From: Siphlonurus alternatus
Taxonomy: Eukaryota > Arthropoda > Insecta > Ephemeroptera > Siphlonuridae
Length of the DNA stretch: 64,000 bases
Assembly (NCBI GenBank): GCA_949825025.1
Contig: OX463788.1
Span: 33,963,078-34,027,077 of the forward strand
Direction of reading: 5' to 3'
In this document: positions 23,187 to 33,700 of the stretch, piece by piece
How the letters are laid out: each line of letters begins with the position of its first letter
Position numbering within the stretch: the stretch's first letter is position 1
Notes under the pieces: generated by a model
Told to the model about the DNA's origin: nothing
The model's database searches: none
What the model saw: only the letters and a program-made list of their open reading frames with translations
Translations under genes and position numbers: made by a program

Positions 23187-26100
23187 CCCACGAGAAAATA
23201 AGAGTGAAAGCTCACAACAAATTCACTCGCACATATTGACTCCAATTAACCTAAATTTCGCCCCTTTTTGGAGTCAATATGCGCGAGCGAATTAACGTGT
23301 ATTGATGCACTTTGGCGATGTTTGGTACTTTATATTGACGCATTTTCACGTATATTGATGAATATTGACGAGTATTGACGTGAATGCCTGCCGAAATACT
23401 TCGCTCGACTTTACGCACTTTCAGGTATATTGGCTCACGCATATTGACTCCAATTCACCTAAATTTCGCCCCTTTTTAGAGTCAATATGCGCAAGTGAAT
23501 TAACGTGTATTGATGCACTTTGGCAATGTTTGGTACTTTATATTGACGCATTTTCACGTATTTTGATTAATATTGACGAGTATTGACGTAAATGCCTGCC
23601 GAAATACTTCGCTCGACTTCATGCACTTTCAGGTATATTGGCTCGCGCATATTTGACTCCAATTCATCTAAATTTCGCCCCTTTTCTGAGTCAATATTAT
23701 ATGCGCGAGTGAATTTGATATCATATATTGGCACATTTTCATGTAATTTGATTAATATTAACAAATATTGACGTAAATGCCTGCCACCAAAATACTTCGC
23801 TCGAATTCACACACTTTCAGGTATACTGGCTCGCACATTTTGACGCCTTTTCGTGAACTTTCACACTTTCATTGATTAATTTTTTTCCTTAAGTCCATTC
23901 ATTCAAATTCACTCATTTTGACGCTTTTTCAGGAACTTTCACGCTTTTATCAACCATAATTTTTTTACAAAGTCCAGTCATTCAAATTCACTCATTTTGA
24001 CGCTTTTTCACGAACTTTCACGCTTTTATCAACCATAATTTTTTTACAAAGTCCAGTCATTCAAATTCACTCATTTTGACGCTTTTTCACGAACTTTCAC
24101 GCTTTTATCAACCATAATTTTTTACAATGTCCAGTCATTCAAATTCACTCATTTTGACGCTTTTTCATGAACTTTCACACTTTTAACAACCATTATTTTT
24201 TACAAAGTTCAGTCCTTCAAATTCACTCATTTTGAAGCTTTTTCATGAACTTTCACGCTTTTATCAACTATATTATTTTACATATTCCAGTCATTCAAAT
24301 TTAATATTTTTCAAACCTTTTCACGAAATTTCATACATTTAACAAGTATTTTTTTCACCAAGTCTATACATGCAAAATTCATTCATTCCCACGAATTTTC
24401 ACACCATCATTTACCAAATTTTTACACATGGTCTCATGCATTTTTCGTCGCAGGCTAGCTCACCAAACCATTGGAAGTGAATGCAGTCCCATGGCCTCAG
24501 TCCCCATGGATACCTGAAATGTACGAAAAATCCACAAAGAAAGGCGCGCAAATTTTTACGTACAGTAATAAAGATTGTTCTCATTTGTCAAACATCGAAA
24601 GCAAAATAAAAACAATAATTTTTACAAACAGAAATATAGGCCGGTATACAGATATACAGCTAGTATAAAATGAGAGGCTTTTATAAAAAAAAAACTTACT
24701 AGGCTGACTATATATATAGCAGTATAAGGTTTTCACTACTTTTTATAATTAATGATTCCTTTGAATAATTTAACTATTAAAGGAATTATTTTTATACTTC
24801 TTCATAATTAAATAAATTAAGAACTGTTTTTACTTATCTGATAGAACTTCTCGTCGTGGCTTAATCTTCGATATTTTATGCGACTCCAATTAAATCTGAC
24901 ATTTTGAAAACTCAACCGGCAAAAATGCAACATTGAATTTTCTCTTTTTACATCATAAAAAGTGCGAAAAAATGGCAAATATTAACACTGGACAAACGAA
25001 TGGTAACCTAACTTCATTGTAATTAACTATTTAATGTTCAGGAATAAGTAAAACTTCACTTAAACACCTCATAAATCACCATGATACACACACGAGGAGC
25101 TTTCTATAACCTCTCTGCGTCAGCCATCTTGTGTTACTACCAACCGCCAAGTCACATGACTTCCGGTCATGTGACCAGATTTGTAGAACATTTTTTACAT
25201 GAAGTCCCCTCATGCATATTCACGCATTTTCACACTTTTCCACGCACTTTCACCCATTTGTCGACCAACATTTTTCATTAAGTCCCTTCATGCATATCCA
25301 CGCATTTTCACACTTTTTCACGCACTTTCACCCATTTGTTGACCCTTTTTTTTTAATAAAGACCACTAATGTATTTTCACGCATTTTCACACATTTTTAC
25401 GCACTTCGACCATTTGTCGACTAATTTTTTTCCTAAGTCCCCTCACATGAATAAAAATTTTTCACGCCTTGTTCCATGACGTCACTTGCTGGTCATGGGA
25501 CACGTCAAATTTCCTACCGAGAGAGATGCTGAAAACATGTTAAAATACATTAATATGCACTAAAAGATATGTTGTTAAAAAAAATTGTCGAACAAATAGT
25601 TCAAAGTGCGTGAAAATGTGTGAAAATGCGTGAAAAAACATTAGGGGACTTTATAAAAAAAAAAAGGTCAGCAAATTGGTGAAAATGCGTCCAAATATGT
25701 CAAAATGTGTCAATTTGCATGAGGGGACTTTATGAAAAAAAAAAGTCAACAAATTGGTGAAAATGCGTCAAAATATGTCAAAATGTGCCAATTTGCAAGA
25801 GGGGACTTTATGAAAAAAAATGGTCAGCAAATTGGTGAAAATGCGTCAAAATATGTCAAAATGTGTCAATTTGCATGAGGGGACTTTATGAAAAAAAATG
25901 GTCAACAAATTGGTGAAAATGCGTCAAAATATGTCAAAATGTGCCAATTTGCATGAGGGGACTTTCTGAAAAAAAATGGTCAGCAAATTGGTGAAAATGC
26001 GTCAAAATATGTCAAAATGTGTCAATTTGCATGAGGGGACTTTATGAAAAAAATTGGTTGACAAATAGGTGAATGTGCATGAAAAAGTTTCAAAGTGAGT

Positions 26101-26522
26101 GAACGTACTTTTGCATCAAACTGGCTGAAAGTGCGTCAGTATACATGAACTGACTTTATAAAAAATGTTGGATCATAATTGGATGAAACTGCGTGAAAAT
26201 TCATGAAAATGGGCGAGTGGAATCAACTCAATTTGCATCAATAGAGGTGAAGTTGATACTAAATTAAAAATACGTCAATATTTATGTGAAAATGCGTGGA
26301 GTTGCTCTAGTCAACTATGTGAATATTAATCAGTATATGTCAATATGGATGGGCGAAATTGCTTGAAATACACTTATTTTGTTAAATTATTAAAAATTTG
26401 TTAAAATGCGTGAATGACGCATCAATCTGCATGAGAGAGTCGTCAATCGGCTTTAACATGTGGGAAAATGTGTGAATTTTTCACTCGTATTCACAATTTA
26501 TTCGCATTTATTTTCTCGTGGG
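23187..26522. mobile_element. E3: CCCACGAG-TIR element with minisatellite arms
   Basis: Left end CCCACGAGAAAATAAG, right end TTTATTTTCTCGTGGG, TA duplicated on both sides. Left arm: units of about 75-85 bases (TTTTTCACGAACTTTCACGC, then CAGTCATTCAAATTCACTC). Right arm: a diverged inverted counterpart (GGGGACTTTATGAAAAAA, then GTCAAAATGTGTCAATTTGC). No recognised protein frame. Confidence 0.8.
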
Positions 26523-27800
26523 TAGTCACAAAATTCTGACTACTTACCAAGTGGTCGAGATTTTATGAACACTGAACGCCGACTACTTGCATAAGTAGTC
26601 ACAAAATTCTGACTACTTACCAAGTGGTCGAGATTTTATGAACACTGAGCGCCGACTACTTGCATAAGTGGTCACAAAATTCTGACTACTTACCAAGTGA
26701 TCGAGATTTTATGAACACTGAGCGCTGACTACTTGATTCAGTGGTCCGACTACTTAACAAGTGGTCAAGATTTTGAACACTGAGCACCTGAGCACTTGAC
26801 TCAGTAGTCCGACTACTTGACCCAGTAGTCTGACTACTTGTTTTAAGTAGTCAACTACTTGTTTTAAGTCGTCAACCACTCCCTTGTCCAAAAATTAGAG
26901 TAGTGGTCATGATTTGACCACCTAAAATGAGTGGTCAGACCACTAGATTTAGTGGTAGGACCACTAAATTTAGTGGTAGGACCACTAAATCTAGTGGTAG
27001 AGCCTAGTGGTAGTGGTCAGACCATGTGGTAGCCTTAGTGGTAGGACCACTAGACTAAGTGGTAGGACCTAAGTGGTAGTGGTCAGATCTAGTGGTAGTG
27101 GTCACACCAAGTGGTAGCTTTAGTGGTAGGACCACTAGACTAAGTGGTAGGACCTAAGTGGTAGTGGTCAGATCTAGTGGTAGTGGTCAGATTAAGTGGT
27201 AGGACCTAAGTGGTAGTGGTCAGATCTAGTGGTAGTGGTCACATCAAGTGGTAGCCTTAGTGGTATGACCACTAGACTAAGTGGTAGGACCTAAGTGGTA
27301 GTGGTCAGACTAAGTGGTAGGACCTAAGTGGTAGTGGTCAGATCTAGTGGTAGTGGTCACATCAAGTGGTAGCCTTAGTGGTAGGACCACTAGACTAAGT
27401 GGTAGTGGTCAGATCTAGTGGTAGTGGTCAGACTAAGTGGTAGGACCTAATTAAGTGGTAGTGGTCAGATCCAGTGGTAGTGGTCACATCAAGTGGTAGC
27501 CTTAGTGGTAGGACCACTAGACTAAGTGGTAGGACCCAAGTGGTAGTGGTCAGACTAAGTGGTAGCCTTAGTGGTAGGACCACTAGACTAAGTGGTAGGA
27601 CCTAAGTGGTAGTGGTCAGACCAAGTGGTAGTGGTCAGAGTGTTAGCCTAAGTGATAAGAGGTGTGTAATATTTTTATTACTTATTAATTGTTGGGGTAC
27701 GGAGTTTCATGGCTTGCAAATATACATACTGCACTGACCGTCCTGATCAACTGAGGATTTCCACGGTTCCCTCAGTCTCGATCACCTCTCTAACGCGTAA

Positions 27801-28018
27801 CAGGCGAATCAGATCCAGAAAAAAATTTGGTGCAGGAGGGGGGGAGGCGGGGGCAGGGCGGGGGCGGCTGCAAAATTTGGAAGAGGGGCTTATGCATGGG
27901 CAGGGCTACCGCAAATGTTAAAAAAATTTAAATGGGGGAAACGCCTATATTGCCCATGTTATATAATATATCCAAAATTTTGAGGGGAGGGGCACCCCCC
28001 CCCCTGGATTCGCGCCTG
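27801..28018. repeat. G-rich/C-rich small element inside E1
   Basis: Begins CAGGCGAATCAGATCCAG and ends CCCCTGGATTCGCGCCTG, with G-rich and C-rich inner flanks. Same style as 13477-13620. No target duplication recognised. Confidence 0.5.
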
Positions 28019-28230
28019 CCGTGGCCGCACCATATAAATATATCCGTTGTCAAAAAAAAAAAAAAAAAAATTGACCACTTAATTATCTAGTGGTCAGATT
28101 TTTTACCACTGAGCTCAGTGGTCACTCAAGAGCGCATGCGCAACGTCACGTGATAAAGACACATCATGGCGTCGCACACGAGGTCGAGCAAAGTGCGAGC
28201 TCTGAAAAACGTATTATCAAGCTGTTTTAT

Positions 28231-30376
28231 CCCTGGTAGCACACTCGTGGATCTCGTAGTGGATTAAACGTGGATTAACATGGAAAAGTTGTGGAATGGG
28301 TTTTTCCACAAGTCTTCCACTTTTTTCCACTAGTTTAAAAATTACAGTACTTGATTAAAAATCGATTCTGTGTATTAAGGAAAACCCTCCATATACGGCA
28401 ATCATAAATTTATTTAAATTGAACGTGTTTAAAAAAATATTTGCTTAGAATCTAAGTTCTTTGTGGACAACCAATGGAAAGGACCACCGGTCACCAGCTC
28501 CACCAGTTGTCCATAAAATTAAAAATTTAATATTTTTGCTTTTTTTAAGTTTTTAAGTTATTTGCTCTTTATGTGCATTACCGTGACATTTTTTCTCATT
28601 TTTTTTTATTATAAAGTTATTTAATTCGTTTATTTTGATTTGCGTGGAATAGCCCCACGAGAACTCCACGATTTGCGGAGTCGCGGGTGAAATTTCACAA
28701 TTTCTTGCGCATGCGCAATGGAAATTGAATATTACGCGACAAAAAAAAAATAAAAAAAGTGCGGCGGAGCAATTTCACCATGGCGACAACATTTGTCAGA
28801 CTACTTAAAAGAGAGCATTTCAGTGATTTCGAGTGATATTCAGATCAGATAAGTTATATTTTAGTACTTATTATGTTTCAGTATTGTATATAATAGGTAG
28901 TACCAGTTGCTTTGTGATGAATTCTGTTTCTAGGTGGCGTTAAACCACCAACTTCCATGCAGGTTTTGTTGCTGCTTTTCCCTTTGACAGCCTTTCGGTT
29001 GGGTGAATATCAACTATTCTACGTCTGTTAATTAATGGACTTTATGGAGGTATATACTGTCCAAATTTAAGGTAATGAACGTGTTCATTATTTTGTTTGT
29101 TAAGTAGTGTGCCAGAGAATCAGGTATGTACGTTTGTTTTGTGTTAAATATCTGAGCCAAAGGCTACCTATGATATGATGCATATAATATGCATACAGTA
29201 TCATATTTATGTACAGTACGCATGCATATAATATGCATAATATGAATATGCATCGCGCATGCATATTTAATGCTGCTTGAATGCATAGCTTTTATGTTAC
29301 AGAACTGTATGCATACATACACAAATGTAATGTTAATGGTTATAGAGGGTGTAATATATATATGCTACCGTATGCATATGCATGCAGCATGCATAATGTA
29401 GTATGAATATCATATATTATATGCCATGCATGCCTGCAAAAAGCACTCAGCCGAGGCAGCCGACAAGAAATTTGACAGTCTTACAGTGCACTGCAAGTTA
29501 CCAGGTAAGGTATCGTTAATTTCAGGTTCAATGTTGTCAGCTTCATACACTTTGGTGCAGGATGGTATTTGGTCTGCTGGAAACCTTCATATTTCTTTTT
29601 AAATTTTAATAAATATCATAGCAATGTTTTACAAACATATCCATTTCTGTTCACAGGAGGAACCTAATTACAGACTACCGGCCAGCTGAATTGCCAGCTA
29701 GGTTGCTGGGAAGCCGAAAATTATTACGTTTACATGATGGTATTGAATACAGATTCGTTGACGACGGATGGTGTTATTCTTATGAGGCCGTACGTCGTCC
29801 GCGAATCTGTCATGTAAAAGGTAGTGAATTTGTGAATTCATTAAATTGGAAGAAAATCTCAAAGGGATTATATATCCATGCCTCCCAGTAAAATGTGTTT
29901 ATACCTGGATTTGCTAAACATGAATATGCCATGCAGAATATATGAATATTCACTTCTGAATAAAATGTGTATTTGGGAATACTGTATATTTATATTTGAC
30001 AAGGGTATATCTATTTTTTAAATGTACATGGTAAAGTTTTATATTTATTTGTCATGGTCACTTGCGTTACTATATTTCTTTCTTTATTTTTTTATTTTTG
30101 TGCACATATTTTATTATTAATATTTTTTAATTTTTTTAATTTTATTTGGTGCTTTAAAAATTTACTGGAAATTAATATCATGCAAAGTAAGTATATTTGC
30201 AAACATAACAGGTCATGGATGTATGGTGGGAAAATCCATAGTGGAGAAAACCACCATAAATCCATGGTGGAAAAAGTATGCGATTATTGTCATCCTGCAT
30301 GTGAAATCCACGTTGATGGTCCACCATAAGTCCACGTGGAATTCGAGTGAGCTTATAGTGGATTGTGCTACCAGGG
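28231..30376. mobile_element. F: CCCTGGTAGCACA-TIR element nested in E1
   Basis: Left end CCCTGGTAGCACACTCG, right end ATTGTGCTACCAGGG. AT is duplicated, and the E2 core shows the uninterrupted site (CAGTTTTACATCAGATAAG). The arms iterate GTGGATTA, TTCCAC and CCATGGTGG words. It carries the open frame at 29691-29891. Confidence 0.75.
29691..29891 (+). other. unidentified open frame inside element F
   Basis: A frame of about 66 codons (LLRLHDGIEYRFVDDGW, then YEAVRRPRIC) with balanced amino-acid use, ending in TAA at 29889. I do not recognise the family. The frame continues a little upstream past an AG at 29656-29657, so it may be an exon fragment. Confidence 0.3.
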
Positions 30377-31139
30377 ATGTCAGATAAGTACCTTTTTAGT
30401 ACATAAAACGTGTTATGAAATGTTCTTTTGTTAAGTTCTCGTTACTTTGTGTTGAATAATTTGTTCCAGGTAGCCTTAAACAGTCAATGATTGTCGGCTT
30501 CCTTTAAGACATGACAAAAATATCGCCGGAACATCTAGCTGGTTGGTAATTATTCTTCAAAAACTTGCATGCTTTATAATTATTATTATATTTCTTTTGT
30601 ATATAATTTTATTAATGTTATATAATAATAAACATGAACAATTCTCTCTCAGTGCATGCCTTTTTGTCGTTTTCTTGTACACACGCATGTATATATAATA
30701 TGTATCATTTTTACCTTGAATTAAGTGAAATAATTTACTTATTCAAGGTAGAAATGTGAAATAATAATTTTATTACATGTTGTAGCTATTTTTTCCACTG
30801 TCTGAGGCTGAAGAAAGTGTGCTAACTGCTTCGTGATATACGGCGTGTGATATATCACCATCTACTAACGATTTTTTGACCACTAGACCACGGCACTACC
30901 ACTAGAGCGTGACCACTAGAATTGACCACTAGGGTGACCACTAGGGTGACCACTAGGTTGACCACTTAATCCCTGACCATGACCACTGGCCAATCTACCA
31001 CTAAGCAGTGGTCAAACGCTTGACCACTGTGGATTTTTTGGACAAGGGCTTGACTACTAGACTCATTTTTTGACAAGGGTATATATATGCCAAATTTCAA
31101 ATTTCTAGCTCAAAGTTTACCTGCCCAAATTTTAGCATG

Positions 31140-31445
31140 TATGTTCGCTGTGGTGGCACTGGTGGCTATAGTGATCTTTTCCATTGGTTTCCCACGAAGA
31201 ACATAGATTTTCAGCAATATTTTTTTTAAATATATTCAATGTAATTTAATTTATGATAAACAAATGTGTAGGGCTTTCCTTAAAATACACGAAATTCATT
31301 TTTAATCAGTTACCGTAATATTTAAACTAGTGGAAATGGGTGGACGACTTGTGGAAAAATCCATGTCCACAACTTTTCCACATTAATCCACATAAAGTCC
31401 ACTACGAGTTCCACGAGTGTGCTCACATGATACAACTACCAGGGT
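31140..31445. mobile_element. partial second copy of element F
   Basis: The right end ACAACTACCAGGG and the sequence inward (GTCCACAACTTTTCCACATT, then CCACTACGAGTTCCACGAG) are the reverse complement of the F left arm at 28231-28400. The other end is truncated. It interrupts the right arm of element P. Confidence 0.65.
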
Positions 31446-31706
31446 TCTGGCTCAGTCTGTACGTATTGTTCTTTATTGCATTCTCGATCGTTTCAATTAA
31501 CTTACAATTTTTTTTTTTTTGTTTTTTTTTTTTTTAAATAATATTGGTATAATTTTTATTAATATTTTTCTTCGTCGGTGTTTTTTATTTTGGTCAAATA
31601 GAGTTCGTTCAAATTGTATTCGTGATTTTTCCATTAGTTTTAAATGTTTTCGTTCAAATAACTTTCGGTCAAATTGTTTTCGTTATTTTTTTATTCGTCT
31701 TAACCA

Positions 31707-31944
31707 AGAATTTTGTATGTATGGATAGGTGATGGTACTGCCGTCGGTGAGGCACAGTCTTGAGGAGGAAGTGGGTGGCGGTTACAACAGTAACCAATGG
31801 GATGTTTGCCATCTTATGTTGTAGAACTTTCATACAATTTACAATGCAGATGGTTGCGCTCGGTCGCCATCTTACGTTGGAGATTTGCCTCAGTAGCTTT
31901 AATGCTATTGGTATAGAGATAACCTATCCATACATACAAAATTC
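31707..31944. mobile_element. AAGGATTTTG-family MITE, diverged copy
   Basis: Ends AGAATTTTGTATGTATGG and CCATACATACAAAATTC. The interior (GGTGATGGTACTGCCGTCGG, then GTAACCAATGGGATG) matches 36841-37094. No target duplication seen. Confidence 0.7.
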
Positions 31945-32269
31945 ACATCACTGTCTTCTGCGGTCTTCTGTCTTTTTGGAGGGAAAAAGTCAGCTGTTAA
32001 AAGCTTGGTAAAAAGTAAAAACTGTGGTCGTTGTACTGTTGTACTACTTGTACTCGGTCTTCGTTGCATTCCATGTTTCTAACCTAATTAAATCATCAAT
32101 CATATTGTAATAAATTGTTTATTGAACACAAAAACAGTGTACAGAAATCAATCATATTGTGGCGAATAATATATTAATAAGTATGGACTTATTAGCAACC
32201 TCAGGTAATTTATCATATTTAATCAATTTATTATTTATTCTTCGCTAAGCATCGTCAGAGCGATCTGAG

Positions 32270-32309
32270 CAAGGATTTTGTATGTACATACATACATACG
32301 AAATCCTTG
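32270..32309. mobile_element. 40-bp micro-palindrome with 8-bp target duplication
   Basis: CAAGGATTTTGTATGTA and its near-complement TACATACGAAATCCTTG almost abut. The direct repeat GATCTGAG lies at 32262-32269 and 32310-32317. The termini match the family at 36841, so it looks like two ends with no interior. Confidence 0.75.
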
Positions 32310-32446
32310 GATCTGAGACATAATGATAGGAATAGGAAAATAGGATTCATATTGAATATTATTATGCATACAGTACCGTACCGTTATACAGTATTAATAC
32401 TATGAATTAATAGTGTTAATGCTGTACATTTAGATTTAGTTTGCTG

Positions 32447-32868
32447 ATTATTGCAACAGTTAAAATCAACAAATTGGAGCTTAATAGTTATGTATCTTAT
32501 CCAATGCAATTGGGTGTTGGTGTCATATGAAAATTAAAATATTGAAATAAAAGCAAATTTCTTTTGATTTACGTTTCAATTTAAGGGCATAAATGGTCAA
32601 AAACAAACTGCAGATTCCGGTGATATATTCATTTTTACAATTCTACGTATGTCATATTGAAATCTGTATGTGAAAATCGTAAAATGCCCATAAGGTCCAA
32701 TGTATAAGCGAAATGGACACACATAATCAACAACAACAATACACTGCATGGATGTGTGAGTTTGTCTACTTTTTGGTACAACATAGTTTTGCAAGTGTGG
32801 TCTATTGTATGGGGGAAGATAAGTAACTAGGCAAACTCCAGTTTGTTGATTTTAACTGTTACAATAAT
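32447..32868. repeat. TIR-bounded repeat
   Basis: ATTATTGCAACAGTTAAAAT at the left is repeated inverted at 32831-32868 (ATTTTAACTGTTACAATAAT). The interior is non-coding. Confidence 0.6.
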
Positions 32869-32871
32869 AAA

Positions 32872-33210
32872 ACTGCTCTGTAGTGTAGTGGTTAATTATA
32901 GTACCCCTGGCTCTGGTCCGAGAGGTCCTCGGTTCGATTCCTGAACACGGCAGACTTTTTGTGATTTGGGATGGATGTGACTGCTTCCTAGATTATGGAG
33001 TTGGTAGGAGGAAGGCAGCTTACGGCTGTCTATACTCCGCTGCCTTGCAGTATTGCACTGCCACTGCAGGCTGCACATCTGGTAGTAGGAGCCCAGAAGA
33101 GTGCAGGAAAGGGTTCTGGAGCCTGGTAAGCCCCAGCATGGTCGCAAGATAACTCTTACTGACAAGGCTAAATATCGGCCTGGCCACACCCGAAAGGGTA
33201 AAATGGTGTC
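32872..33210 (+). mobile_element. tRNA-derived SINE
   Basis: The head has an A box (TAGTGTAGTGG, 32882) and a B box (GGTTCGATTCC, 32931) at tRNA-like spacing. It is followed by an unrelated body with GCAGTATTGCACTGCCACTGC and CCTGGCCACACCCG. It lies upstream of the first recognised MCMBP exon. Confidence 0.7.
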
Positions 33211-33700
33211 AAGGGTTTTAATTAATTACAGTAAATTCATTGATTAATTAATCAATAGTAAAAAAACTGGAGCTTCTATAATTATAAACTAGCTGTACTA
33301 TACAAATTAGTGATAATTGTTTATACTGTAAAGGCTGATCGATCGAGCTTTCACATAGACGATTTTGCTACAGAGTTCATAGGAATCTTTTCAAGCTTTG
33401 CAAGCTTTTCACATTCTCTCATTTGTTTGGGGCTGTTGCGGCATAAAAAAATGTATATATATGTAGTAGCAAAATCAAGATGATTTGATATTTGTACGGA
33501 ATGCCGTAGAGCGCCACAGCAAGAAATCACAAGGTTCTACGGCGTAATCAACAACATTTGCTATGGTATGCTACGGCATGATTCTGTAGCAAAATTGGAT
33601 GCCTTTGTGTACAATGAACTCACATGGGAAGTCTCGATTATACTGTATGCAGCACATATATACTGTAGTAATTATAATTATTTATGAATTTGGTTTACAG

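Larger units (their letters stand above)
26881..31048. mobile_element. E1: CCCTTGTCC-TIR element with AGTGGTC arrays
   Basis: Left end CCCTTGTCCAAAAA, right end TTTTTTGGACAAGGG. The left arm (to about 27650) is an array of AGTGGTAGTGGTCAGA and GGACCACTAGACTAAG words. The right arm is GTGACCACTAGG words. Compared with E2a, the insertion duplicated only CT. It contains a G-rich foldback and element F. Core fragments at 30378-30560 match the E2 core inverted. Confidence 0.75.
21775..31079. mobile_element. E2b: second E2 copy, carrying E3 and E1
   Basis: Left end CCCTAGTCGAAAAATAAAGG, right end CTCATTTTTTGACAAGGG at 31079. TATATATA flanks both sides, partly within a TA-rich context. Left arm and core are nearly the same as E2a. 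E3 sits in the 73-base array and E1 sits close to the right end. Confidence 0.75.
18955..31459. mobile_element. palindromic element P (copy 2), split by nested insertions
   Basis: Left end CAGACTGAGCCAGAAATG at 18955 and right end CTGGCTCAGTCTG ending at 31459, with TA on both outer sides (18953-18954 and 31460-31461). Own sequence survives only at about 18955-19347, 21471-21774, 31080-31140 and 31446-31459. The order matches the intact copy at 5399-6328. The rest is E2a, E2b and a partial F element. Confidence 0.75.

Noticed and set aside
28782..28833. MATTFVRLLKREHFSDFE as a possible MCMBP first exon
   Set aside because: It lies inside element F, has no donor in the needed phase and does not resemble the family N-terminus.
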